From: Abelmoschus esculentus
Taxonomy: Eukaryota; Streptophyta; Magnoliopsida; Malvales; Malvaceae
Direction: 5' to 3'
Length of the DNA stretch: 64,000 nucleotides
NCBI GenBank assembly: GCA_035048815.1
Contig: JAUCBN010000042.1
Span: 10,323,501 to 10,387,500 of the forward strand
In this document: in pieces, positions 46,461 through 61,407 of the stretch
Position numbering within the stretch: the first letter of the stretch is position 1
Layout of the letters: every line of letters starts with the position of its first letter
Translations under genes and position numbers: made by a program
The notes under the pieces: generated by a model
What the model saw: the letters and a program-made list of their open reading frames with translations, nothing else
Database searches by the model: none
Told to the model about the DNA's origin: nothing

Positions 46461-49400
46461 CATGTCATGGTGGAAGGTCCTCTTTGATCGAATGTCGTGA
46501 TGAAAGACCCTTCTCTTCGACTACTTGTCATAATGAACGGTCCCTTTCTTATATCATATACCGTGATGGACGACCCTTCCCATTGAGCATATTTCGCGAT
46601 GAATGACCCCTCTCTTCTAGTGTGTCATGGTGAATGATCCCTCTCTTTGTGTGTATACCTTGATGAACGACCACTCTCATTGAGCGTATGTCGCGACGAA
46701 CGACCACTCTCTTTGACTGTATATCATAATAACAATCACTATCTTTGAGCGTATACCGTGTTGGATAAGCCCTCCCTTTGTGTATATGTCGCGAAGAATG
46801 ACCCCTCTCTTCGAATGCATGACATGGTGAACGGTCTCTCTCTTTGAGCGTATACGGTGATTGTAACCCCTCTCTTTAAGCGTATGTCACGATGAATTAC
46901 CCCTCTCTTTCAGTGCATGTCATAATAAATGGTCCCTCTCTTTGAGTGTATACTGTGATCGATGACCCCTCTCTTTGAGCGTATATCGTGATGAATGACC
47001 CCTCTTTTCGACTATATGTCATAATGAACGGTCCCTCTCTTTGAGTGTATACCATGATGGACGACCCCTCACATTGAGCGTATATCATGGTGAATGACCC
47101 CTCTCTTCGAGCATATGTAATAGTGAACGGTCCCTCTCTTCGAGCGTATCCCGTGATGGACGATCCATCTCCTTGAGCGTATGTCTCGACGAATGACCCC
47201 TCTCTTCTAGGGTATTTAATAATGAACGGTCCCCCTTTTTTAGCGTATCCCATGATGGATTACCCCTATCTTTGAGTGTATGTCGCGATGAATGACCCAT
47301 CTCTTTTAGTTAATGTCAGTGTGAATGGTCCCTCTCTTTGAGCGTATACCGTGATGGATGATTGCTCTCTTTGAGCATATGTCGCGATGAATGACCCATC
47401 TCTTCGAGTACATGTCATAATGAAAGGTCCCTTTTTTAGAGCGTGTACCGTTATGGATGACCCTTATCTTTGAGCATATGCCGTGATGAATAAACCCCAC
47501 TCTTCAAGTGCATGTCATAATTAACGGTCCCTTTCTTAGAGGTTATACCGTGATCGATGACCCCTATCTTTGAGCGTTTGTCTTGATGGATGACCCCTCT
47601 CCTTGAGCATATGTCGCGATGAACGACCCCTCTCTTTGAGTGTATGTCTTAGTGGATGGTCCCTTTCTTTGAGCGTATGTCATGATGAATGACCCCTCTC
47701 TTTGAGCGTATATCGTGATGAATAACCCTTCTCTTGGAGTGCATAACATGGTTAACGGTCCCTCTATCTGAGCGTATAACAGGATGGACGACCCTTCTCT
47801 TTGAGCGTATGTCATGATGAATGATCCCTCTATTCGAGTGTACAACATAATGAACGGTCTCTCTCTTTGAGCGTATACCATGATGGATGGCCCTTCTCTT
47901 TGAGCGTATATCGCGAATAAAGACCCCTCTCTTCGATTGCAAGTCATAATGAACGGTCCCTTTCTAGAGCGTATACCGTGATAGACGACCCCTCTCCTTG
48001 AGCGTATGTCGCGGTGAATGGTCCCTCTCTTTGAGTGTTTACCGTATTGGACAACCGCTCTCTTTGATCGTATGTCACGATAAATGACCCTCTCTTCGAG
48101 TGTATGTCATAATGAATGATCCCTCTCTTTGAACGTTTACTATGATGGACGACCTAACTCTTTGAGCGTCTGTCGTGATGAATAACCCCTCTCTTTTAGT
48201 GCATGTCTTAATGAACGGTCCCTCTCTTTGAGCGTATACCGTGATCGATGACCCCTCTCTTTGAGTGTATGTTGCGATGAATGACTTTCTCTTCGAGTGC
48301 ATGTCATGGTGAACGGTTCCTCTCTTTGAGAGTATATAATAATGAACCCTCTCTTCAAGAGTATATAATAATGAACGGTCCCTCTCTTTGAGCCTGTCGT
48401 GATGGACGACCCCTCTCTTTGAGCGTATGTCGCCACAAATGACCACTCTCTTCGAGTGCATGTCATAGTGAACGGTCCCTCTCATCGAGCGTATACTATG
48501 ATGGACAACCCCTCTCTTTGAGAGTATGCCGCGATGAATGACTCTTCGAGTGCATGTCATAATGAACGGTCCCTTTCTTAGAGCGTGATGGAGGACCCTT
48601 CTCTTTGAGTGTATGTCGCTATAAATGACCACTCTCTTTGAGTGCATGTCATGCTGAACGGCCCCCTCTCTTTGAGCGTATACCGTGATGGACGACCCCT
48701 CTCCTTGAGCGCATGTCTTGATGAATGTCCCTTCTCCTTGAGTGCATGTCATAATACACAATGCCTTTTTTAGAGTGTATACCGTGATGGACGACCCTTC
48801 CCTTTGAGCGTATGTCGCGATGAGAGACCCTTCTTTTCGAGTGCATCTCATAATGAACAATCCCTTTCCTAGAGCGTATACCGTGATGGATGTCACCTCT
48901 CTTTGAGCGTATGTCGCAGTGGCAGACCCATCTCTTCGAGCGTATGTCATAATTAACTGGTCCCTCGCTTTGAGCGTATACCGTGATGGACGACCACTCT
49001 ATTTTAGCGTATGTCGCGGTGAATGACCCCTCACTACTAGAGTATGTCATAATGAACGACCCCTCTTTTTGAGCATATGCCGTGCTGGACGACCCATCTC
49101 TTTGAGCGTATGTCGAGATGAATGACCCCTCTATTCGAGTGCTTGTCATAATGAACGGTCACAATCTAAGAGCGTATAACGTGATAGACGACTCCTCTCT
49201 TTGAGTGTATGTCGTGGTGAATGAATCCTCTCTTCGAGAGTATGTCATAATGAACGATCCCTCTACTTGAGCGTATGCCATGACGGACAACCCCTCTCTT
49301 TGAGCGTATGTCACGATGAATGACCCCTCTCTTCGAGTGCATGACATGGTGAATGATCCCTCTCTTTGAGTGTATACCGTGATGGACGACTCGTCTCTTT

Positions 49401-52400
49401 CACCGTATGTCGCGATGAATGACTCCTCTCTTCGAGTGCATGTCATAATGAACGGTCTCTCTCTTTGAGCGGATACCATGAAGGACGACAACTCTTTTTG
49501 AGCTTATATCGCGATGAATTACCCCTCTCTTCGAGTGCAAGTCATAATGAACGGTCCGTTTCTTAGAGTGTATATTGTGTGTGACGACCCCTCTTTTTGA
49601 GCGTATGTTGCGGTGCATGACCCCTCTCATCGAGTGCATATCATAATGACCCCTCTCTTTGTGTGTATGTCGTTGTGAATGACCCCACTTTTTGAGCGTA
49701 TGTCGCGATGAATGACCCTCCCTTCGAGTGCATGTCGTAATAAATAATCTCTTTCTTAGAGCATATTCTGTGATCGATGACCCCTCTCTTCGAGTTCATG
49801 TTTTGGTGAACGGTCCCTCTTTTTGAGCGTATAACGAGATGGACGACACCACTTTTTAGCTTATGTCGTGATGAATGACCCCTCTCTTCGACTGCACGTC
49901 ATAATGAATGGTTTCTTTCTTAGAGCATATACCGTGATGGACGACCCTTCTCTTTGAGCATATGGCGCAGTGAATGACCACTCCCTTCTAGTGCATGTTA
50001 TAATGAAAGGTCCCTTTCTTAGATCGTATACTGTGAGGGACGAGTTCTCTTTTTGAGCGTATGTCGTGGTGAATGCCCCTCTCTTCGACTGCATGTCATA
50101 ATGAATGGTCCCCTTATTGGAACGTATACCGTGACGGACGACCACTGTCTTCAAGCGTATGTCGCTGTGAATGACCCCTTTCTTTGAGTTCATGTCATAC
50201 TGAACGGTCCCTCTCTTTGAGCGTATACCATGATGGTTGACCCCTCTCTTTAAGCGTATGTCACGATGAAAGACCCCTCTCTTCGAGTGCAAGTTATGGT
50301 GAAAGGTCCTTCTCTTTGAGAGTATATCGTGATGGATGAACCCTCTCTTTGAGCGAATGTCGCGATGAATGACCCCTCTCTTCGACTGCATGTCATAATG
50401 AATGGTCCCTTTCTTAAAGCGTAAACTGTGATGGACGACACCACTCTTTGAGACTATGTCGTGGTGAATGACCTCTCTATTCGAGAGTATGTCATACTGA
50501 ATGGTCCCTCTCTCTGAGCGTATGTCGCGTTGAATGACCTCTCTTTTTTAGCGTATGTCACGGTGAATGACCCCTCTCTTCGAGTGCATGTTATTATGAA
50601 CGTTCTCTCTCTTTGAGCGTATAACGAGATGGACAAGCCCTTTTTTTTAGCGTATGTCGCGTTGAATGACCTCTTTCTTCGAGTGCATGTCATAATTAAC
50701 GATCCCTTTCATAGAGCGTATGCCGTGATGGACGACCCCTCTCTTTGAGCGTATGTCATGATGAATGACCTCTCTCTTCGAGTGCATGACATGGTGAATG
50801 ATCTCTCTCTTTGAGTGTATACCGTGATGGACGACCCAAATCTTTCAATGTATGTCGCAATGAATGACCCCTCTCTTCGAGTGCATGTCATAATGAACGG
50901 TTCCTTTCCTATAGCATATAACATGATGGATGTCCCTTCTCTTTGAGCGTATGTCGCGGTGAATGATCCCTCTCTTCGAGGGTAGTTCATAATTAACGGA
51001 CCCTTAGTGCGTCTCCCGTGATGGATGATCCCTCTATTTGAGCGTATGTCGCGCGGTGAATGACCCCTCTCTTCAAGCGTATTTCATAATGAACGGTCCC
51101 TATCTTAGAGCGTATACCATGATGGACTACCCTTCTCATTATGCACATGTCGCGGTGAACAACACCTCTCTTCGAGTGCACATCGTAATGAAATGTCCCT
51201 TTCTTAGAGAGTATACTGTGATGGACGACCCCTCTCTTTGAGCGTATGTAGCGGTGAATGACCTCTCTCATCGAGAGTATATCATAATGACCAGTCCCTC
51301 TTTTTGAGAGTATCCCGTGATGGATGACCCATCTCTTTGAGCGTATGTCGCAATGAATGACCCCTCACTTTGAGTGCATGACAAGGTAAATGGTCCCTCT
51401 CTTTGAGCGTATACCGTGATTGACGACCCTCTCTTTGAACGTATGTCGCGATATAATAAACAGTCCCTTTCTTAGAGCGTATACCGTGATGGACGACCCA
51501 TCTCTTTGAGCGTTTGTCGTGATGAATGACCCCTCTCTTCGAGTGCAGTCATAATGAACGGTCCCATTCTTAGAGAGTATATTGTGTTGGATGACACCTC
51601 TCTTTGACCGACCCCACTCTTCGAGCGTATGTCATAATGAACGGACCATCTCTTTGACGTATGCCGTAATGCACGACCCCTATCTTCGAGCGTATATCGC
51701 GAGGAATGACCCCTCTATTCGAGTGCATGTCATGGTGAGTGGTCCTTCTCTTTGGGCGTATACCGTGATGGACAACCCCTCTCTTTTAGCATACGTCTCA
51801 ATGAATGACCCCTCTCTTTGAGTGGTATTCCGTGATGATCGACCTTATATTTGAATGTATGTCGCGATGAATGACTTCTCTCTTCGAGCTCATGCCAAAA
51901 TGAATGCTCCCTTTCTTAGTGCGTATACCGTGATGGATGACCCTTCTCTTTGAGCGTATGTCGCGATGAATGACTCCTCTCTTCGAGAGCATGTCATAAT
52001 GAATATTCCCTTTATTAAGAGCGTATACCGTGATTGATGACCCCTCTCTTTGAGCGTCTATAGCGGTGAATGACCACTATCTTCGAGCGTATTTCATAAT
52101 GAATGGTGCCTCTCTGAGTGTATGTCGTGATGGACGACCCCTCTCTTAGAGAGTATCTCGCGTTGAATGACTCCTCTCTTCTAGTGCATGTTATGGTGAA
52201 CGGTCCCTCTCTTTGAGCGTATACCGAGATGGACGACCCCTATTTTTTAGCGTGTGTCAAGATGAATGACCTCTCTCTTCGAGTGCATGTTATAATAAAC
52301 GGTCCCTTTCTTAGAGCATATACCGTGATGGACGATACTTCTCTTTGAGCGTATGTCAAGATGAACAACCCTTCTATTCGAGTGCATGTCATAAAGATCG

Positions 52401-53899
52401 GTCCCTTTCCTAGAGCGTATACCGTGATGGACGTCACCTCTCTTTGAGCGCATGTCGCGGTGAATGACCCTTCTCTTCAAGCATATGTTATAACGAATGG
52501 TCCCTCTATTTGAGCGTATACCGTGGTGGACGACCCCTCTCTTTTAGCGTATGTCATGGTAAATGACCCATCTCTTCGATAGTATGTCATAATGGACAGT
52601 CCCTCTCTTTGAGCGTATGTCACGATGAATGACCCCATTCTTCGAGTGCATGTCATGGTGAATGGTTCTTATTTTTGAGCGTATACCACGATGGATGACT
52701 CCTCTCTTTGAGCGTATGTCGCGATGAATGACCCCTCTCTTCGATGGCATGTCATAATGAATGGTCCCATTCTTAAAGCGTATACTGTTGTGGACGACCC
52801 TTCTCTTTGAGCGTATATCGCGGTGAATGACCCCTATCTTCGAGTGCATGTCATAATGAAAGGTCCTTTTCTTATAGCGTATACCGTAATGACGATCCCT
52901 CTCCTTGAGCGTATGTCGCGATGAATGAACCCTCTCTTTGAGTGCATGACATCGTGAATAGTGCCTCTCTTTGAGCGTATACCGTGATAGACAACCTCTC
53001 TATGAGCGTATGTTGCGATGAGTGACCTCTCTCGTTGAGTGCATGTCATAATAAACGGTTACTCTCTTTGAGCGTATACCATGATCGATGACCCCTCTCT
53101 TTGAGCGTTTGTCGTGATGGATGACCCCTCTCTATGAGCATATGTCGCGATGAAAGACCCCGCTCTTCAAGTGCTTGTCATGGTGAAAGGTCCTTCTCTT
53201 TGAGAGTATACCGTGATGGACGACCCTTCTCCTCAACTACTTGTCATAATGAACGGTCCCTTTCTTATATCATATACCGTGATGGACGACCCTTCCCATT
53301 GAGCGTATGTCGCGGTGAATGACCCCTCTCGTCGAGTGCATGTCATAATGAAAGGTCCCTTTGTTATAGCGTATACCGTGATGACGATCCCTCTCCTTGA
53401 GCGTATGTCGCGATGAATGACCCGTCTCTTCGAGTGCAAGAGGTGGTGAATAGTGCCTCTCATTGAAAGTATACCGTGATAAATGACCTCTCTATGAGCG
53501 TATGTCGCGATGAGTGACCTCTCTCGTTGAGTGCATGTTATAATAAATGGTTACTCTCTTTGAGCGTATACCGTGATCGATCACCCCTCTCTTTGAGCAT
53601 TTGTCGTGACGGATGACCCCTCTCTTTGAGCATATATCGCGATGAAAGACCCCTCTCTCGAGTACATGTCATGGTGAATGGTCCTTCTCTTTGAGAGTAT
53701 ACCGTGATGGACAACCCATCTCTTTGAGCGAATGTCGAGATGAAAGACCCTTCTCTTCGAATACTTGTCATATTGAACGGTCCCTTTCTTATATCATATA
53801 CCGTGATGGATGACCTTTCCCATTGAGCGCATGTCGCGATGAATGACCGCTCTCTTCTAGTGCGTCATGGTGAAAGATCCCTCTCTTTGTGCGTATACC

Positions 53900-56560
53900 G
53901 TGATGGACGACCCCTCTCTTTGAGCGTATGTCACGATGAACGACCCCTCTCTTCGAGTGTAGGTCATAATAACAATCCCACTCTTTGAGCGTATACCGTG
54001 ATGGATAGCCATCTTTTTTAGCGTATGTCGCGATGAATGACCACTCTCTTCGAGTGCATGACATGGTGAACGGTCCCTCTCTTTGAGCGTATACGGTGAT
54101 GGTAACCCCTCTCTTTGAGCGTATGTCACGATGAATGACCCCTCTCTTTCAGTGCATATCATAATAAACGGTACCTCTCTTCGAGCGTATGTCGTGATGA
54201 ATGACCCCTCTCTTCGATTGTATGTCATAATGAATTGTCCCTCTCTTTGAGCGTATGTCATGGTGATTGACCCCTCTCTTTGAGCGTATCCCGTGATGGA
54301 CGATCCATCTCTTTGAGCGTATGTCGCGATGAATGACCACTCTCTTCGAGTGCATGACATGGTGAACGGTCCCTCTCTTTGAGCGTATACGGTGATGGTA
54401 ACCCTTCTCTTTGAGCGTATGTCACGATGAATGACCCTTCTCTTGGAGTGCAAAACATGGTGAACAGTCCCTCTATCTGAGCGTATACTAGGATGGACGA
54501 TCCATCTCTCTAAGTATATGTCGTGATAAATGACCCCTCTCTTCGAGTGCATGTCATGGTGAACGGTTCCTCTCTTTGAGTATATACCGTGATAAACGAC
54601 CCCTCTTTCAACGTATGTCGCGATGAATGACCCCTCTCTTTGAGTATATGTCGTGATGAATGACCCCTCTCTTAGAGTGCATGACATTGTGAACGGTCCA
54701 TCTATCTGAGCGTATAGTAGGATGGACGACCCCCTCTCTTTGAGCGTATGTCGTGATGAATGACCCCTCTCATTGAGCGTACCTCGCGAGGAATGACCCT
54801 TCTATTCGAGTGTACATCATAATGAACGGTCTCTCCCTTTGAGCGTATACCGCGATGGATGACCCTTCTCTTTGAGCATATATCGCTATTAATGACCCCT
54901 CTCTTCGAGTGCATGTCAAAATGAACGGTCCCTTTCTTATAGCGTACACCGTGATAGACGACCCCTATAATTGAGCGTATGTTGCGGTGAATAGTCCCGC
55001 TCTCTAAGTGTTTACCGTATTGGATAACTGCTCTCATTGACCGTATGTCGCGATAAATGACCTTCTCTCCGAATGTATGTCATAATGAACGATCCCTCTC
55101 TTTGAGCGTTTACCGTAATGGACGACCCCACTCTTTTAGCGTCTATTGCGATGAATAACCCCTCTCTTTGTGTGCATGTCATAATGAACGGTCCCTCTCT
55201 TTGAGCGTATACCGTGATGGACGATCCCTCTCTTTGAGCATATGTCACGATGAACGACCCCTCTCTTCGAGTGTAGGTCATAATAACAATCCCTCTCTTT
55301 GAGCGTATACCGTGATGGATAGCCATCTCTTTTAGCGTATGTCGCGATGAATGACCACTCTCTTCGAGTGCATACATGGTGAACGGTCCCTCTCTTTGAG
55401 CGTATACGGTGATGGTAACCCCTCTCTTTGAGCGTATGTCACGATGAATGACCCCTCTCTTTCAGTGCATATCATAATAAACGGTACCTCTCTTCGAGCG
55501 TATGTCGTGATGAATGACCCCTCTCTTCGATTGTATGTCATAATGAATTGTCCCTCTCTTTGAGCGTATACCATGATGGACAACCCCTCACTTTGAGCGT
55601 ATGTCATGGTGATTGACCCCTCTCTTTGAGCGTATCCCGTGATGGACGATCCATCTGTTTGAGCGTATGTCGCGATGAATGACCCCTCTCTTCGAGTGTA
55701 TGTCTTAGTGGACGGTCCTTCTCTTTTAGCGTATACCATGGTGGATGACCCCTCTCTTTGAGCGTATGTCGCGATGAATGACCCTTCTCTTGGAGTGCAA
55801 AACATGGTGAACAGTCCCTCTATCTGAGCGTATACTAGGATGGACGATCCATCTCTCTAAGCATATGTCGTGATAAATGACCCCTCTCTTCGAGTGCATA
55901 TCATGGTGAACGGTTCCTCTCTTTGAGTATATACCGTGATAAACGACCCCTCTTTCAACGTATGTCGCGATGAATGACCCCTCTCTTTGAGTATATGTCG
56001 TGATTAATGACCCCTCTCTTAGAGTGCATGACATTGTGAACTGTCCGTCTATCTGAGCGTATAGTAGGATGGACGACCCCCTCTCTTTGAGCGTACCTCA
56101 CGAGGAATGACCCTTCTATTCGAGTGTACATCATAATGAACGGTCTCTCCCTTTGAGCGTATACCACGATGGATGACCCTTCTCTTTGAGCATATATCGC
56201 TATTAATGACCCCTCTCTTCGAGTGCATGTCATAATGAACGGTCCCTTTCTTATAGCGTATACCGTGATAGACGACCCCTCTAATTGAGCGTATGTTGCG
56301 GTGAATAGTCCCGCTCTCTGAGTGTTTACCGTATTGGACAACCGCTCTCATTGACTGTATTTCGCGATAAATGACCCTCTCTCCGAATGTATGTCATAAT
56401 GAACGATCCCTCTCTTTGAGCGTTTAACGTAATGGACGACCCCACTCTTTTAGCGTCTATCGCGATGAATAACCCCTCTCTTTGTGTGCATGTCATAATG
56501 AATGGTCCCTCTCTTTGAGCGTATACCGTGATCGATGACCCATCTCTATGAGTGTATGTT
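53900..56560. repeat. Tandem duplication of about 1.31-1.35 kb in the satellite
   Basis: The copies meet near 55213. Offsets are 1,314 in the left and right parts and 1,347 in the middle, a difference of exactly 33, one monomer. Landmarks are GTGTAGGTCATAATAACAAT (near 53957 and 55271) and GTACCTCGCGAGG / GTACCTCACGAGG (54779 and 56093). Confidence 0.85.
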
Positions 56561-58114
56561 GCGATGAATGACCTTCTCTTGGAGTGCATGTCATGGTGAA
56601 CAAGTTCTCTCTTTGAGCGTATGTCGCGATGAATGAACCCTCTCTTCGAGAGTATATAATAATGAACGGTCCCTCTCTTGAGCATATGTCGCCACGAATG
56701 AACACTCTCTTCGAGTTCAGGTCAAGGTGAACGGTCCCTCTCTTTGAGCGTATACTGTGATGGATAACCCCTCTCTTTGAGCGTATGTCGCGATGAATTA
56801 CTCTTCAAGTGCATGTCATAATGAACGGTTCCTTTCTTAGAGGGTGATGGACGACCCTTCTCTTTGAGCGTATGTCGCTGTGTATGACCACTCTCTTTGA
56901 GTGCATGTCATGCTGAACGACCCCTCTCTTTGAACGTATGTCGTGATGAATGACCCTTCTCTTTGAGTGCATGTCATAATACACAGTGCCTCTCTGTTAG
57001 CATATGTCGCGGTGAATGACCCCTCACTACTAGACTTCTATAATGAATGGCCCCTCTATTTGAGCATATGCCATGATGGACGAGCACTCTCTTTGAGCGT
57101 ATGTCGCGATAAATGACCCCTCTCTTCGAGTGCATGTCATAATGACCAATCACATTGTAAGAGCGTATACCGTGATAGACGACTCCTCTCTTTGAATGTA
57201 TATTGTGGTTAATAACCCCTCTTTTCGTGAGTATGCCATAATGAACGTTCCCTCTGTTTGAGCGTATGCCGTGACGGATGATCCCTCTCTTTGAGCGTAT
57301 GTCTTAATGAATGACCCGTCTCTTCGAGTGCATGACATGGTGAATGATCTCTCTCTTTGAGTGTATACCGTGATGGACGACCCAACTCTTTCACCGTATG
57401 TCGCGATAAATGAACCCTCTCTTCGAGTGCATGTCATAATGAACGGTTCCTTTCCTATAGCATATAACGTGATGGATGTCCCTTCTCTTTGAGCGTATGT
57501 CGCGGTGAATGACCCCTCTCTTCGAGGGTAGTTCATAATTAACAGACCCTTTTTTAGTGCGTTTACCGTGATGGATGACCCCTCTCTTGGAGCGTATGTT
57601 GCAGTGAATCACCCCTCTCTTCAAGCGTATTTCATAATGAACGGTCCCTATCTTAGAGCGTATACCGTGAATGACGACCCTTCTCATTGTGCATATGTAG
57701 CGATGAATGACCCCTCTCTTCGAGTGCACTTGATAATGAAATGTCCCTTTCTTAGAGCGTATATCGTGATGGACAACCCCTCTCTTTGAGCGCATGTTAC
57801 GGTGAATGACCCCTCTCTTCGAGAGTATGTCGTAATGATCGGTCCCTTTATTCGAGAGTATATCGTAATGATCGGTCCCTCTCTTTGAGTGTATCCCATG
57901 ATGGACGACCCCTCTCATTGAGCGTATGTCATGGTTAATGACCCCTCTCTTTGAGTGCATGTCATGGTGAACGGTCCCTCTCTTTGAGCGTATACCTTGA
58001 CGGACGACCCCTCTATTTGAGCCTATACCGTCATGGACAACCCCTCTCTTTGAGCATATGTCGCGATGAATGACCCCTCTCTTTGAGTAGATGTTATGGT
58101 GAACGATCCCTCTC

Positions 58115-61100
58115 TTTGAGCGTATGTCGCAGTGAATGACTCCTCTCTTTGAGTGCATGTCATAATGAACGATCACATTGTAAGAGTGTATACCGTGATA
58201 GACGACTCCTCTCTTTGAATGTATGTCGTGGTGAATGACCCCTCTCTTCGAGAGTATGCAATAATGAACGGTCCCTCTATTTGAGTCTATGCCGTGACGG
58301 ACGACCCCTCTCTTTGAGCGTATGTCTTGATGAATAACCACTCTCTTCGAGTGCATGACATGGTGAATGATCTCTCTCTTTGAGTGTATACCGTGATGGA
58401 CGACCCAACTCTTTCACCGTATGTCGCAATGAATTACCCCTCTCTTCGAGTGCATGTCATAATAACGGTCCCTTTCCTATAGCGTATAACGTGATGTATG
58501 TCCATTCTCTTTGAGCGTATGTCGCGGTGAATGACCCCTATCTTCAAGGGTAGTTCATAATTAACGAACACTTTCTTAGTGCGTCTACCCTGACGGATGA
58601 CCCTCTCTTTGAGCGTATATCGCGGTGAATGACCCCTCTCTTCAAGCATATTTCATAATGAACGGTCCCTTTCATAGAGCGTATACCGTGATGGACGACG
58701 CTTCTCATTGTGCATATCTCGGGATGAATGACCCCTCTCTTCGAGTGCACGTCATAATAAAATGCCCCTTTCTTAGAGCGTATATCGTGATGGACAACCC
58801 CTCTCTTCGAGAGTATGTCGTAATGATCGGTCCCTCTATTCGAGAGTATATCGTAATAATCGATCCCTCTCTTTGAGTGTATCCCATGATGGACGACCCC
58901 TCTCATTGAGCGTATGTATTGATTAATGACCCCTCTCTTTGAGTGCATGTCATGGTGAACGGTCCCTCTCTTTGAGCGTATACCATGATGGACGACCCCT
59001 CTATTTGAGCCTATACCGTGATGGACAACCCCTCTCTTTGAGCATATGTCGCGATGAATGACCCCTCCCTTTGAGTAGATGTTATGGTGAACGATCCCTC
59101 TCTTTGAGCGTATACCGTGATGGATGACCTCTCTCTTTCAATGTATGTTGCGAGGAATGACCCCTCTCTTTGAGTGCTTGCCATAATAAACACTCCCTTT
59201 CCTACAGCGTACACCGTTATGGACGACCCTTCTCTTTGAGCGTATAACGTGATGATTGAACCCTCTCTTCGAGTGCATGTCGTAACGAACGGTCCATTTC
59301 TTAGGGGGAATATCGTGATGGACGACACCTCTCTTTGAGCGTATACCCTCTCTTCGAGTGCATGTCATAATGAACGGTCCCTTTCTTTGAGCGTTATACC
59401 GCGATAGACGCCCTCTATCTTTGGGCGTATGTTGCGGCGAATGACCCCTCTCTTCGAGAGTATTCCGTAATGATCGGTCGCTCTCTTTCAGCATATACCG
59501 TGATGGACGAGCCCTCTCTTTGAATGTATGTCGCGATGAATGACCCCTTTCTTCGAGTGCATGTCATAATAAATAGTTTATTTCTTAGAGCGTATCCCGT
59601 GATGGATGATCCTTCTCTTTGAGCGTATGTGATGATGATTGACCCCTCTCTTCGAGTGAATGTCATAATAAACGGTCCCCTTTCTTAAAGCATATACTGT
59701 GATGGACGACACCTCTCTTTGAGTGTATAACCCTTTCTTACTGCGTATATCGTGCTGGACGACCCCTCTCTTTGAGCGTATGACGTGGTGAGAGACCCCT
59801 CTCTTCGAGAGTATGTCCTAATGACGGATCCTTGTCTATGAGCGTATTCCATGATGGAATGACCCCTCTCATTGAGTGTATGTCATGGTGAACGGTCGCT
59901 CTCTTTCACAGTATACCGTGATGGACGACCCCTCTCTTTGAATGTATGTAGCGATGAATGAACCCTTTCTTCGAGTGCATTCCATAATAAATAGTCCCTT
60001 TCTTGGAGCGTATCCCGTGATGGACGACCCCTCTCTTTGATCATATGTCGCGACGAATGACCCCTCTCTTTGAGTGCATGACAGGGTGAACTGTCCCCCT
60101 CTTTGAGCGTATACCGTGATGGACGACCACTCCCTTTGTGTGTATATCGCGATGAATGACCCATCTCTTCGAGTTAAAGTCATAATGAATGGTCTATTTG
60201 TTAGAGCGTATACCGTGATGGACGACCCTTCTCTTTGAGCATATGTCGTGATGAATGACCGCACACTCGAGTGCATGTCATAATGAACGGTCCCTTTCTT
60301 ATATCGTAGACCGTGATAGACGACCCCTCTCCTTGATCGTATGTCGCGGTGAATAGTCCCTCTCTTTGAGTGTTTACCGTATTGGACGACCGCTCTCTTT
60401 GAGCGCATGTCGCGATAAATGACCCTCTCTTCGAATGTATGTCATAATGAACGATCCCTCTCCTTGAGCATTTACCGTGATTGACGACCTCACTCTTTGA
60501 GCGTCTATCGCGATGAATAACCCCTCTCTTTGAGTTTATGTCATAATGAACGGTCCCTCTCTTTGAGTGTATACCGTGATCGAAGACCCGTCTCTTTGAG
60601 TGTATGTTGCGATGAATGACCTTCTCTTCGAGTGCATGTCATGGTGAACGGTTCCTCTCTTTGAGCGTATGTCGCGGTGAATGAACCCTCTCTTCGGAAG
60701 TATATAATAATGAACGGTCGGTCTCTTAGAGCGTATGCCGTGATGGACCACCCCTCTCTTTGAGCGAATGTCGCCACGAATGACCAATCTCTTAGAGAGC
60801 TTGTCATGGTGAACGATCCCTCTCTTTGAGCGTATACTGTGATGGACAACCCCTCTCTTTGAGCATATGTCGTGAAGAATGACTCTTCGAGTGCATGTCA
60901 TAATGAACGGTCCCTTTCTTAGGTCGAGATGGACGACCCTTCTCTTTGAGCATATGTCGCTGTGAATGACCACTCTCTTTGAGTGCATGTCATGTTGAAC
61001 GACCCCTTTCTTTGAGCGTATACCGTGATGGACGACCCCTCTCTTTGAGCGTATGTCTTGATGAATGACCCTTCTCTTTGAGTGCATGTCATGCTGAACC

Positions 61101-61407
61101 GCCCCTCTCTTTGAGCGCATACTGCGATGGACGACCTTTCCCTTTGAGCGTATGTCGCGATCAATGTCCATTCTGTTCGAGTGCATCTCATAATGAACAA
61201 TCCCTTTCCTAGAGCATATACCGTGATGGACATCACCTTTCCTTGAGCGTATGTCCTAATTAACTTGTCCCTCTCTTTGAGCGTATATCGTAAAGGACGA
61301 CCCCTCTCTTTTAGCGTATGTCGCGGTGAATGACCCCTCACTAGTAGAGTACGTCATAATGAACGACCCCTCTTTTTGAGTATATGCCGTGATGGACGAC
61401 CCCTCTC
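58115..61407. repeat. Tandem duplication of about 3.3 kb, copy 1
   Basis: Nearly identical to 61408-64000. Offset is 3,293 at the left (CGATCACATTGTAAGAG at 58170 and 61463), 3,294 after a one-base indel, and 3,327 after an extra 33-bp monomer in copy 2. A series of translated stretches is almost unchanged between copies, so the duplication is recent. Confidence 0.9.
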
